Source: Lutispora saccharofermentans
Lineage (GTDB): Bacteria; Bacillota; Clostridia; Lutisporales; Lutisporaceae
Assembly (NCBI RefSeq): GCF_024363565.1
Contig: NZ_JAJEKE010000006.1
Location: 124,001 to 188,000, forward strand
Reading direction: 5' to 3'
Length of the DNA: 64,000 nt
Made by a program: the position numbers and the translations under genes. Under the pieces are notes generated by a model. It made no database searches and was not told the DNA's origin. It was given only the letters and a program-made list of their open reading frames with translations. The stretch's first letter is position 1. Each line of letters starts with the position of its first letter. Positions 42,607 through 50,705 of this stretch are shown here, piece by piece.

Positions 42607-43229
42607 GTAACCGTTGGACCGTAAGTTTTATTCACTTCATCACTCCAGTTTTCAAGCTTCGATGCCAGACTAACGCAGTCTAAATACTGTGAATACGTCT
42701 GCGAATTCTGTAAATAAAGCTGTGACATCTGTTGTAACATTGCCACCCAGTCTATTTTAGCAGATGCATTATCCGGATCTTGCAAATCTATTCCCTTTCC
42801 TATATAGGCTGCATTGGACGCATACGCCTTCATTCTTGTAAATGAACCATAGGTTCCCCCATCTGTGATTCCCTGATCATCCTGATAACAGGATAATGCA
42901 AACATTTCTAACTGTGACGCATTCTTAGGATCTACATCTTTAACATGAACATCATAATACCGCTGTTCCCCACCATAGTTTGATGAAATCCTTACGATTG
43001 GATCAGCTTCGGTAGAAGCGGTAGAATAAGTTGCCGACATTCCATAATGAATACTGTCATTATATTTTATCATTGTTAGTCCAAGCACCTCTCCTGTGCC
43101 ATCCGTAGTAGACTTCTCCACTGCTGACGAAAGACAACTGTAGAATTCATCTGTTTTCTTATCTCCTGTCGCTTCATAACCTACGTAGTCCGTTCTGTAA
43201 TTCGTTGAATGTAATGCGCCTATTCTCAT
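42567..43229 (-). CDS. unknown protein, C-terminus altered by a junction
   Basis: This 220-residue soluble protein begins MRIGALHSTNYRTDYVGYEA. It has an Asp/Thr/Tyr-rich body (SAVEKSTTDGTGEVLGLTMI; SNYGGEQRYYDVHVKDVDPK; LEMFALSCYQDDQGITDGGT). I do not recognise the family. The last dozen residues (TKQNRLTWKAGCL) are read out of frame from a recombinase remnant, so the native C-terminus is lost. It shares ATGA with the gene before it, so the two were an operon. Confidence 0.55.
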   Translation of the reverse strand: MRIGALHSTNYRTDYVGYEATGDKKTDEFYSCLSSAVEKSTTDGTGEVLGLTMIKYNDSIHYGMSATYSTASTEADPIVRISSNYGGEQRYYDVHVKDVDPKNASQLEMFALSCYQDDQGITDGGTYGSFTRMKAYASNAAYIGKGIDLQDPDNASAKIDWVAMLQQMSQLYLQNSQTYSQYLDCVSLASKLENWSDEVNKTYGPTVTKQNRLTWKAGCL

Positions 43230-43459
43230 AGCTCATTTCTCCTTTCTTGCAGTTCTTCTGTCAGTCGGAACTGCTCCCGCTTTCCTGAAAGGTCCAAGCG
43301 GTATTGTAGTTTCATTATGCATAAAAAAGATTGCAGCCCATTATTATAATGATTTGCAATCCATTGCATTCTATCCATCCATGATTTAATTGTCTCACTT
43401 ATATATTTATCGACACTACCATTTAAAATCTTAACACCATTATTCACAATTGAATGCAA
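43226..43459 (-). CDS. small unknown protein, probably N-terminally truncated
   Basis: The 77-codon frame encodes a helical protein (VDKYISETIKSWMDRMQWIA; KLQYRLDLSGKREQFRLTEE). There is no ribosome-binding site at any upstream start, which suggests the 5' end was lost. Its stop overlaps the start of the next gene (ATGA), supporting a former operon. The function is unknown. Confidence 0.4.
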   Translation of the reverse strand: MHSIVNNGVKILNGSVDKYISETIKSWMDRMQWIANHYNNGLQSFLCIMKLQYRLDLSGKREQFRLTEELQERRNEL

Positions 43460-43604
43460 TCGTCAAATAATAAATCTGCCACGAAAAGTAATATATTATA
43501 TGAGCCGTTGTTTGGGCGGCGGAGTTCATATTTGCTGCATTAACAGCGGTTTTGACAAAATCAAAGCCGCTGTTTTGCTGTTGGCTTTAGCGAAAGATAA
43601 AGGT

Positions 43605-44093
43605 TTAATTCAGCAGCTTACGGTAGTATTTCTTTTGCTTGTCATAGACATAGCCGTTTGCCAGTAAAACCCCATTTGAAGCACCGTTATCTTCATCCGG
43701 CTGCACAACGATTTCACGGGCATTCTCTATATCTTTGATATGTCCTGTCAACACACGAACGGTCTCTTTTCCATAGCCTTTACCCAAGTATTCTTCGTTG
43801 CCAATCAGGTAGTCTATGCTATAGGTATCACCGCACTGGGTGACGGTATACCAGTTCTCAAGATCTTTTGCATCGTAGCAATCGTAATGTTGGCAAAAGC
43901 CAATGGATGTTTCACTGTCCATGACAATGAAGTGATGTATCCAAGCATATTCATCATGCCGTCCATTGATTTCAGTCAACCAATCCTCCGGGTCTTGATA
44001 CCATTTCAGAATATAGTCCTTGTGAAGCCATGTGGTGAACATGGCAACATCTGTATCTTGAAATGGGCGAAGCAGTATTTTGCTTTTTTCCAT
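43605..44093 (-). CDS. GNAT acetyltransferase, aminoglycoside 6'-N-acetyltransferase-like
   Basis: This 162-residue cytosolic enzyme has KILLRPFQDTDVAMFTTWL at the N-terminus, SIDYLIGNEEYLGKGYGKET with the acetyl-CoA-binding (Q/R)xxGx(G/A)-like GKGYGK loop, and VVQPDEDNGASNGVLLANGY. These fit the AAC(6')-Ib-like GNAT_8 branch, so an aminoglycoside or related amine is a possible substrate. ATG at 44,093 follows GGAGGAAACTTC. A paralogue with about 60% identity lies at 61,181 in the second island. Confidence 0.78.
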   Translation of the reverse strand: MEKSKILLRPFQDTDVAMFTTWLHKDYILKWYQDPEDWLTEINGRHDEYAWIHHFIVMDSETSIGFCQHYDCYDAKDLENWYTVTQCGDTYSIDYLIGNEEYLGKGYGKETVRVLTGHIKDIENAREIVVQPDEDNGASNGVLLANGYVYDKQKKYYRKLLN

Positions 44094-44179
44094 AATGAAG
44101 TTTCCTCCAAGCATTTCAGGTCAGAATAATATTTTAAAGTTAATCAGATTTACCAACTAAACTCTGTGCAGAGAATTTA

Positions 44180-44614
44180 TCAAATCCGTTGCATGATATA
44201 CCGAGAGCTTTTAATGATTTCGGTTACCTGAAATCCAAACTTTTGATATAAAGCAATGGCCCTCTTGTTGTTTGCGAAAACATATAGGAAAATGGGGAGT
44301 TTTGTTTCAGAAATACACCTTTTCAGCATTTCCGTTCCTATGCCCATATTTCGATATTGAGGGAAAACATAAAAATCATCAATTCCCATTTTTCCATCTG
44401 CATCATGGAAATAGTAATATCCAACCTTTTTTTCGTTAAGCACGACACATATGTACTCTTGTATATGAGTTTCAATCTTATTTCGTACCCATGACAAAAC
44501 TTTTTGATAATCAATCGTTTCCATGTTTTCGTATTCGTCAATGAGTGCCTTGTTCAGCTTAAAAACAGGTTCAATATCTGTTTTGTCAGCACTTTTATAT
44601 TTTATATTTATCAT
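44180..44614 (-). CDS. GNAT family N-acetyltransferase
   Basis: This 144-residue enzyme has the GNAT core: YYYFHDADGKMGIDDFYVFP (beta4), QYRNMGIGTEMLKRCI (acetyl-CoA loop) and LYVFANNKRAIALYQKFGFQ (final strand and helix). It would acetylate an amine of a small molecule or protein. It lies 87 bases upstream of the AAC(6')-like gene on the same strand. The substrate is unknown. Confidence 0.82.
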   Translation of the reverse strand: MINIKYKSADKTDIEPVFKLNKALIDEYENMETIDYQKVLSWVRNKIETHIQEYICVVLNEKKVGYYYFHDADGKMGIDDFYVFPQYRNMGIGTEMLKRCISETKLPIFLYVFANNKRAIALYQKFGFQVTEIIKSSRYIMQRI

Positions 44615-44634
44615 TACACATGCTCCATAGCATA

Positions 44635-44889
44635 TCAGGCCGTTATGTCAATCATTCCGGCAGATGTATCGTAAACCGTTGGGGTAGTTGCTTCGCCTCT
44701 CGCCACATTCCACGCTTCTCTGTATATACCGTAAAATTCAGAGGTGCGGGCATCCTCCGCCGGTGTCCCCATAGCATGCCATGTACCGTTTGAAAAGGTC
44801 GCAACGATTTCTCCGCTGCTGCCCGTCGGCCTGAATCTGCTCCTTGTCATTCCCGAAGTTTTGGTAACCAACACGCCGCTTTGGATCAT
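44635..44889 (-). pseudogene. fragment of an unrecognised gene
   Basis: The frame reads TGSSGEIVATFSNGTWHAMG then TPAEDARTSEFYGIYREAWN and ends in ITA. There is no plausible start, and the upstream part overlaps an antisense ABC-permease remnant. It is probably the 3' portion of a larger gene cut by recombination. Confidence 0.4.
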
Positions 44890-45061
44890 CTATCCTTATT
44901 GCTACAGCGGCTATCTGGTGTCCTATTCACTGCACGAATTTACAACGGAAGCGGCCGACACAGCATTTCATCTGTTCCCGTTCCTGCCCTGTGCGGTCCT
45001 GATCTTTGCATTGGTGCTTACAGTGGCGGTAACACAGTTTGGAAAGAAAGAAATGAGGTAA
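44822..45061 (+). pseudogene. C-terminal remnant of an ABC-type permease
   Basis: The frame encodes two hydrophobic stretches, LLLVIPEVLVTNTPLWIIYP and AFHLFPFLPCAVLIFALVLT, ending GKKEMR. It lacks a start and is abutted by an antisense gene piece. The layout resembles immunity-type ABC-2 permeases. Confidence 0.5.
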
Positions 45062-45064
45062 TAG

Positions 45065-45330
45065 ATGGAAAATAAGAAACTGCAAAAAGTAAGCATGACG
45101 GAGCTGATCGTCAGCTTCCTGCCGCTGGCAACTTTTATCCAGGTTCTGTTAAAAATCACTTTGCTGGACAGAGTACATAGCATTTGGGCCTTTGCCTTTC
45201 CATCGTTTGTATGCGAGGCCGCGAAAGCCGCAACGCTGTAAATGTTACTTCTACGGTAATCAGCATCTTTTGGGTACTGCTGGTGGCTGGAATTGTCGTT
45301 CTGGCTTTATTTCTGAATTTCCTGCAATAA
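45065..45330 (+). pseudogene. small membrane-protein remnant, frameshifted
   Basis: ATG at 45,065 follows the permease remnant and gives 58 residues (MENKKLQKVSMTELIVSFLP, LLKITLLDRVHSIWAF). It stops at 45,241, and the next frame continues VTSTVISIFWVLLVAGIVVL to 45,330. The pieces look like one membrane protein split by a frameshift or deletion. Confidence 0.45.
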
Positions 45331-45523
45331 GGGGTAGCTGGCTATGCTGATTACTTAGAAAGTTTTTTTGTCTGCCAGTCCGTGTCAACGAAACAGTATA
45401 TCAAAGCTATTGATGAGTTTTCTATATCGTTTTGTTGACGAACAGGAGAGAAATAACTGATAAGAGATAAATTGTTAAGCCCTAATCATATTTAAAATTG
45501 CCTGATAATTAACAACAGAATAA

Positions 45524-45603
45524 GCAAGGGCAAACCCAGTGAAAGCCGGGGGCTCAAAACTGAGGATCTAAGGCATTATTTGCGCTATGATAGTCTGGCT
45601 GCC
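45524..45603 (+). promoter_or_regulatory. c-di-GMP-I (GEMM) riboswitch, orphan
   Basis: The order GGGCAAACCCAGTGAAAGCC, GGGGGCTCAAAACTGAGGAT, CTAAGG, GCTATGATAGTCTGGCTGCC fits the c-di-GMP-I class (GGCAAACC...GAAA...GGG.CGCAAAGC...GGTCTAAGG...CTATGAT...GCC). The core reads CTCAAAAC instead of CGCAAAGC, a minor variant. The gene it once controlled is truncated after about ten codons. Confidence 0.75.
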
Positions 45604-45610
45604 AAATTAA

Positions 45611-45644
45611 AAAGCCTGCCCTTTGTATTAGAGGGTGGGCTTTG
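45611..45644 (+). terminator. expression-platform hairpin of the c-di-GMP riboswitch
   Basis: AAGCCTGCCCTT pairs with GAGGGTGGGCTT around a short loop, 8 bases after the aptamer. The following T-run is short (TTTGGT). Confidence 0.65.
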
Positions 45645-45722
45645 GTCCTGCTAAGTTCTAAACCTTTGACAGTTGTTAAAAGAGATGCAGCTTTCGCCAC
45701 GCTCTGGAGGAGGTGTAGTTTT

Positions 45723-45812
45723 ATGAAAATATATCTTATTCATTCTTATTCAGCAAGCTTTCACCTCCTCTTGTATACATGTCTATACAAGTTTAGCTAT
45801 AATATATATTAG
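45723..45812 (+). pseudogene. truncated gene behind the c-di-GMP riboswitch
   Basis: ATG at 45,723 follows GGAGGAGGTGTAGTTTT, a strong translation start. Only MKIYLIHSYS precedes the repeat junction at 45,740-45,750. The frame then runs through the antisense of the duplicated GntR promoter and stops at 45,812. The original protein cannot be identified. Confidence 0.65.
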
Positions 45813-45839
45813 ACATAAATAAAAAAATCCCTTCCTAAA
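45740..45839. repeat. 100-bp direct repeat, copy 2 (orphan GntR/UTRA promoter)
   Basis: It carries the same promoter, operator (CTTGTATA-N6-TATACAAG at 45,770-45,791), ribosome-binding site and first five codons as 29,538-29,637, then a stop. It is a promoter without its gene, pointing left. It marks the right side of the mosaic island. Confidence 0.9.
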
Positions 45840-45967
45840 ATTTCAGTAATTTTTTTATTTAAAAAGTGAACCAAATCCCTTCCTGGATACTCTAATTATC
45901 AGAGCTCAAAAACATTATCGGTCGATAAGGGAAAGAACTACACAATATATATAAAGGAATAAAAGCA

Positions 45968-46078
45968 ATGAAGAAAAGTGATTTTGCCGAGCAGGTAATG
46001 GCAGCCGAGGCCACATTGTATCACATATCCAAATCCATCCTGAGAAATGACTGCGATTGTGCCGATGCCGAAATAAGA
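45968..46078 (+). pseudogene. N-terminal fragment of a sigma-70 family (ECF-type) sigma factor
   Basis: The frame begins MKKSDFAEQVMAAEATLYHI, then SKSILRNDCDCADAEIR, which matches region 2 of ECF-like sigma factors (LY.IA.SILRN..DCADA). It then runs into the terminator of csoR. AAAGGAATAAAAGC precedes the ATG. The gene was cut where the island meets the copper operon. Confidence 0.7.
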
Positions 46079-46104
46079 GGCTGGCGGTTTACACCGCCAG
46101 CCTC
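46077..46104 (-). terminator. terminator of the copper operon
   Basis: GAGGCTGGCGGT pairs with ACCGCCAGCCTC around a 4-base loop. On the minus strand it follows the csoR stop directly and leads into TTATTTC. Confidence 0.85.
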
Positions 46105-46440
46105 CTATTTCATCATCTTTTCAATGGTCTTCAAAAGCTCATCGACCACTTCCATCTCTCCCGCTTGAATTCTATTTATCAGGCAGCTTTTCATATGGCT
46201 TTCCAGCAAGAGCTTGCTGACCGAGTTCATTGCAGCCTGGGCTGAGGCTATCTGGTTGAGGACATCATCACAGTATGCATCCTTTTCTATCATGCCTTTT
46301 ATGCCTCTTACCTGGCCTTCTATCCTGTTCAATCTTGATATCAGGGATGATTTCATCTTTTCAGGCCTGCTTGTGGTTCTGTGGCAGCATGCTTCGTCCT
46401 TGCAGCTTCCGCAGTCGGCTGCTTTGCAATCATCATTCAT
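46105..46440 (-). CDS. csoR: copper-sensing repressor CsoR
   Basis: This 111-residue all-alpha repressor has SRLNRIEGQVRGIKGMIEKD (~35-54) and the copper ligands Cys in DAYCDDVLNQ and His-Cys in ESHMKSCL, the C-H-C set of Cu(I)-responsive CsoR. An N-terminal extension contains extra Cys (DCKAADCGSCKDEACC). It is the last gene on the minus strand after copA and copZ. It would bind the C-rich dyad ahead of copA and release it on Cu(I) binding. Confidence 0.92.
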   Translation of the reverse strand: MNDDCKAADCGSCKDEACCHRTTSRPEKMKSSLISRLNRIEGQVRGIKGMIEKDAYCDDVLNQIASAQAAMNSVSKLLLESHMKSCLINRIQAGEMEVVDELLKTIEKMMK

Positions 46441-46472
46441 ATGCTATAACCTCCGGAATTTGATGCGGTACC

Positions 46473-46685
46473 CTACAGGCTCTTAATGCCGGTCACATCG
46501 TATCCTGCTTCTTCAACCGCTTCCTTGAGCTTGGAATCCTCAATCTCGCTGCTTGATTCTGCGATGGCATATTTTCCTTCCAGGCTTACCGTCACATTTG
46601 CTGCTCCGATTTCTTTCAGAGCCTCTTCCACATGCTTTGCGCAATGGCCGCAGCTCATGCCTTCGATATTGATCTGTTTCTTCAT
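46473..46685 (-). CDS. copZ: copper chaperone CopZ
   Basis: This 70-residue HMA-domain protein has the Cu(I) motif GMSCGHCAKHVEEAL at residues ~8-22. It would shuttle copper to CopA. ATG at 46,685 follows GGAGG with good spacing. It lies between copA and csoR on the same strand. Confidence 0.92.
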   Translation of the reverse strand: MKKQINIEGMSCGHCAKHVEEALKEIGAANVTVSLEGKYAIAESSSEIEDSKLKEAVEEAGYDVTGIKSL

Positions 46686-46743
46686 TTTATTTTCCTCCAT
46701 TCATTTTTAAATTCAGAATATATAAAAATTGCGGAAAGAAAGG

Positions 46744-46868
46744 AGACGGAAACCACTGAAAGACACGGAAGTTTACACTAAAAAACACTGAAGTTTATTT
46801 ATTGATAATCTGTAGCTTTTAATTACTGACTTTTAGTGTTCCCCGTTCCCCTTTGCAATGGCCTCATA
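46744..46868. repeat. interspersed repeat, copy 2 (matches 2082-2205)
   Basis: GACGGAAACCACTGAAAGAC with a spaced CACGGAA motif lies between copZ and copA, immediately downstream of the copA stop. It repeats the element at 2082. The centre of the two copies differs. Confidence 0.6.
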
Positions 46869-46883
46869 TAGCACAACATTTAT

Positions 46884-49346
46884 TTAATGCGGTTTGAATC
46901 CTCTTAATCTAAGGGCATTGGTCAAAACTGAAACTGAGCTTAGGGACATGGCTGCTGCTGCAAATACCGGGTTTAGCAGCGGCCCGCCGAACAGATGCAG
47001 TAGCCCGGCTGCAAGGGGTATCCCGGCTGTATTATAACCGAAAGCCCAAAACAGGTTTTGCTTGATGTTTCTTATGGTGCTCTTGCTTAACTGTATGGCA
47101 GCAGGCACATCCATAAGATCGCTTCTCATCAATACTATGTCTGCAGATTCCATGGCTACATCTGTACCTGAGCCGATGGCTATACCGATATCTGCCTGTG
47201 CAAGGGCCGGAGCATCGTTTATGCCGTCTCCTACCATGGCAACCTTCTTGTTCTCCGCCTGCAGCTTTTTAACCTCATCAGCCTTATCCTGAGGCAGCAC
47301 TTCGGCAAGGACCATGTCGATCCCGACCTGCCTTGCTATTGCCTCGGCGGTCCTTCTGTTGTCGCCGGTTATCATAGCCACTTCTATTCCCATGTCATGG
47401 AGCCTCTTTATCGCCTTAGCGCTGCTGTCTTTGACTACATCGGCTACGGCAATTATGCCGGCAAGCTTATTATCCACGGCAATATACATCGGGGTTTTTC
47501 CCTCGGATGCAAGTCTGTCCGACTCGCCTTCCAGGTGCTTCAGCCCTATATTTCTGTCGTCCATGAGCTTCCTGTTTCCAAGGAGTATATCTGAGCCTTC
47601 GATCTGAACCTCTATCCCATGGCCCGGTATTGCAGCAAACTTATCGACCTTTAGCATTTCCAGGTTCTCTTTTTCTGCGCCCTTTACTATGGCTTCACCC
47701 AGAGGATGCTCGGAGCCTTTTTCCGCTGATGCAGCTATTTGCAGCAGCTTATTTCTTCCAATCTCGCCGGACGCAATTACGTCCGTCACTTCAGGATTGC
47801 CTTCAGTTATGGTACCCGTCTTATCAAATACTATGGTATTGATCTTGTGGGCAGCTTCTAAAGCTTCCCCTCCTTTTATCAGTATACCATATTCTGCGCC
47901 TTTGCCTGTGCCTACCATAATGGCTGTAGGTGTCGCAAGCCCCAAAGCACATGGGCATGCAATGACCAGTACGGATATGAATATGGTCAATGAAAAGACT
48001 GTGGATTCTCCGCTCAAGTACCAGGCCACAGATGCTATAATGGCGATGGCAAATACTATGGGCACGAAGTAGCCTGAAACTATATCAGCCATTTGGGCTA
48101 TGGGAGCCTTAGAGCCTTGCGCATCTTCAACAAGCTTTATTATCTGGGCAAGAGCAGTATCACCGCCTACCTTTGTAACTTTGAATTTGATCGAGCCGTT
48201 CTTGTTGATGCTTGCGCCTATTACCTTATCCCCCACATGCTTTTCTACCGGAATGCTTTCACCCGTGAGCATCGACTCATCTATGGAAGTATAGCCCTCC
48301 ACCACTTCACCGTCCACAGGTATCTTTGCCCCCGGCTTAACCAAAATTACGTCTCCGACTTCCACCTCTTCTATGGGGAGCTCTATCTCCCTGCCATCCT
48401 GTATCACTATGGCCGTCTTGGGTGCCAGGCCCATCAGCTTCTTGATAGCTTCGGAGGTCTTGCCCTTTGACACAGCTTCAAGGGATTTGCCCAGCAAAAT
48501 CAATGTTATAATAACGCCCGCCGATTCAAAATATAAATTCATGACGCTGTCATGATCACCCATATAAATCCTGTAAGTAGAATACAGACTGTAGATCACA
48601 GCCGCCGATGTGCCCATCGCTATCAATGAATCCATGTTTGGGCTTCTTCTTATTATTGCTCTGAAGCCTACGGTATAAAACCTGTATCCCGCAATGATCA
48701 CCGGAGTCACCAAAATTATCTGAACCAGTGCAAATGCCAGCGGGTCATGCATCGGATCTAAAAAAGCCGGCAACGACTTATTTAAACCCGGTATCATATG
48801 CGCCATTGCATAAAATAATAAGGGAGTGGTGAATATTGCCGATACAATGAATTTAGTCCATAATACTTTTATCTCTTTTTCTTTTCTGGCCTTGTCTTCG
48901 TCAACCTTATTGCTGCTTTCGATCTCCAATGCTTTATATCCGGCTTTTGAAATCGCCTGCTTTATTTCTGAAAGCCTCGTCGCTTTCGGATTATATTTTA
49001 TATTTGCTTTTTCTGTCGCAAAATTAACCGAAACACTTTCTACGCCTTCAAGCTTGGACACTGCCCTTTCTATTGCTTTTGCACATGCCGCACATGTCAT
49101 CCCGGATATAGGTACGGCTATGGCCTTTGTTTCCGCTTCTTCTACAGCCTCATATCCTGCTTTTTTTACCGCTTCTTTTATTTTATCTGTATCGAGCTTG
49201 CTTTCATCATACTGAACAACCATTTTTTCAGTTGCAAAATTCACACTCGCTTCAACTACGCCTTCAAGCTTCTTAACTGCTCTCTCCGAAGCTTTTGCAC
49301 ATGCTGCGCATGTCATTCCGATTATCTTTAAAGATTCGGTCTTCAT
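46884..49346 (-). CDS. copA: Cu(I)-exporting P-type ATPase CopA
   Basis: This 820-residue P1B ATPase has two N-terminal HMA domains, each with [10 protein letters not shown] (~residues 10 and 85). It has eight transmembrane segments, the CPC transport motif in [15 protein letters not shown], phosphorylation site [19 protein letters not shown] and [11 protein letters not shown]. The last membrane segments carry [12 protein letters not shown] and [19 protein letters not shown]. It exports Cu(I) from the cytosol. It is first in the copA-copZ-csoR order, behind a CsoR-type operator at 49,384. Confidence 0.96.
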   Translation of the reverse strand: MKTESLKIIGMTCAACAKASERAVKKLEGVVEASVNFATEKMVVQYDESKLDTDKIKEAVKKAGYEAVEEAETKAIAVPISGMTCAACAKAIERAVSKLEGVESVSVNFATEKANIKYNPKATRLSEIKQAISKAGYKALEIESSNKVDEDKARKEKEIKVLWTKFIVSAIFTTPLLFYAMAHMIPGLNKSLPAFLDPMHDPLAFALVQIILVTPVIIAGYRFYTVGFRAIIRRSPNMDSLIAMGTSAAVIYSLYSTYRIYMGDHDSVMNLYFESAGVIITLILLGKSLEAVSKGKTSEAIKKLMGLAPKTAIVIQDGREIELPIEEVEVGDVILVKPGAKIPVDGEVVEGYTSIDESMLTGESIPVEKHVGDKVIGASINKNGSIKFKVTKVGGDTALAQIIKLVEDAQGSKAPIAQMADIVSGYFVPIVFAIAIIASVAWYLSGESTVFSLTIFISVLVIACPCALGLATPTAIMVGTGKGAEYGILIKGGEALEAAHKINTIVFDKTGTITEGNPEVTDVIASGEIGRNKLLQIAASAEKGSEHPLGEAIVKGAEKENLEMLKVDKFAAIPGHGIEVQIEGSDILLGNRKLMDDRNIGLKHLEGESDRLASEGKTPMYIAVDNKLAGIIAVADVVKDSSAKAIKRLHDMGIEVAMITGDNRRTAEAIARQVGIDMVLAEVLPQDKADEVKKLQAENKKVAMVGDGINDAPALAQADIGIAIGSGTDVAMESADIVLMRSDLMDVPAAIQLSKSTIRNIKQNLFWAFGYNTAGIPLAAGLLHLFGGPLLNPVFAAAAMSLSSVSVLTNALRLRGFKPH

Positions 49347-49383
49347 AGTATTCTCCTTTCATCGGTCTGCATTTCATTATAGG

Positions 49384-49400
49384 ATAGCCCCCTACCCTAT
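49384..49400. promoter_or_regulatory. CsoR operator ahead of copA
   Basis: ATAGCCCCCTACCCTAT is a C-rich dyad of CsoR type, 37 bases upstream of the copA start. Confidence 0.75.
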
Positions 49401-49461
49401 ATTTATATAATATATTATTCCTTAAATAGTGTCAATATATTGATTAAAAATTATACCGTTA

Positions 49462-49496
49462 AATCAATAACTACCCGTTTTACGGGTAGTTATTGA
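49462..49496. terminator. perfect hairpin at the left edge of the second island
   Basis: ATCAATAACTACCCGT and its exact complement flank a 3-base loop. It lies just after the end of the recombinase remnant on the minus strand and may be its terminator, or part of an element end. Confidence 0.65.
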
Positions 49497-49546
49497 TCTG
49501 AGGCTATAAGCCTCTGTTACCGGCTAGCGCCGAAAAACGCTGGCTT

Positions 49547-50460
49547 TCAGATTGCCAATAACAGTTTGGCCGCTGCTGCTTGCCGTTCGTAATCCTCACT
49601 CATATGCCGATAGTCATTATGAATAATTTCTACGTCTTTCCAGTCCTGATAAAGTGCTTGCTTGAACCGCATTGGTAATACACATACATACCCTTGTTTG
49701 CAATCCGAGACATGGCCCGTCCGCAATCTGCACAACGAAGAAATCCACTGAACAAATAAAGCTCTTCCTTTTTCGGTGCGGTACGAGTATCGCGTTTCAA
49801 TAGCTGTTGTACTTTGTCAAAGGTTTCCCAGTCAATAACAGCAACATGAGTATTCTCCACAATGAACCATTCATCTTCCGGCACTCTTTCCTGCACATGG
49901 ATTTTGTAGCTCTTTACCCGCTGGCGGCCCTGTACCATATCCCCGACATACACACGGTTTTTCAAAATGGTATCAATGGTTATGGTACTCCACATGGGAT
50001 TCTTTTGGGCATTGGGAGCATTGTATTTAATTCCCTTGCTCCGTTTGTATGACGTCGGGCATAAAACGCCGTGGTCGTTCAGGTGGTGCGTAATCTGGAG
50101 CTTGTTTATCCCATTCAGGAACATAGAAAAGATACTTTTCACAATCTCAGCGGCTTCCTCGTCCACAAGCAGGGCGTGTCCGTCATTTGGGTCTTTCACA
50201 TAACCATAAGGTGCAAAGGAACCGATAAACTCACCGTTGCGCCGCATACCGGGTTACGCTCTCAAACTCGTCCATATGCCTTTCGTAGTATTCATCCAGC
50301 AGTCGGCGTTGATTAATAACGCTATTGCTATCGTCGTTTCCCCGGTTCATATCCTCTTTGGAAAGGTGAATATATTCGCCAAGCCTTCAGCGCCGGGTAT
50401 TTGTCAGAAAAGATAAGGCTGTTTTCGCAGTTCTGTTTTTTGTCCGTGCCATTTGTCCTC
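49547..50460 (-). pseudogene. serine recombinase pseudogene
   Basis: The minus strand carries several recombinase pieces. GEFIGSFAPYGYVKDPNDGH opens the recombinase domain, VDTILKN/DTILKNRVYVGDMVQGRQRV follows, and FLRCADCGRAMSRI is the zinc-ribbon. An upstream piece (NRGNDDSNSVINQRRLLDEY and GEYIHLSKEDM) is in another frame. The catalytic N-terminal domain and the C-terminus are deleted, with a stop inside, so it is inactive. Part of it is related to the piece at 60,690-60,940. Confidence 0.85.
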
Positions 50461-50464
50461 CTTC

Positions 50465-50539
50465 CTAATTTGAAACCTCAATGCAAATCTGGCTCCCATT
50501 GACGAGTTTATATCTGATCGTTACGAATGGCTTGTCCAT
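50465..50539 (-). pseudogene. short remnant of a sigma-like mobile-element protein
   Basis: A 24-codon frame with a good GGAGGT site reads MDKPFVTIRYKLVNGSQICI EVSN, resembling the start of small sigma-like regulators of clostridial conjugative elements. It stops early and is probably a remnant. Confidence 0.45.
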
Positions 50540-50705
50540 AGTTTTACCTCCGTTCACCGTTTTTGCGGATTAGTTGTTGATGAACGGAGAAAGGAGGGGA
50601 ACGGCAGCCGGGGATACTATGGAGCTTAGGCTCGGAGGGATAGTTACACTTGAGCATGGGGAAGGCTCCGCCAAACTCACGTTTTTTTATTTGGCGGGTA
50701 GACCT

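Noticed and set aside
44635..44889. Intact small gene on the minus strand
   Set aside because: There is no plausible start, and its 5' part overlaps an antisense permease remnant, so it is treated as a fragment.
46884..49346. Several long antisense frames inside copA, for example 48,093-48,470
   Set aside because: They lack ribosome-binding sites and motifs, and the minus-strand frame encodes a complete CopA, so they are shadows.
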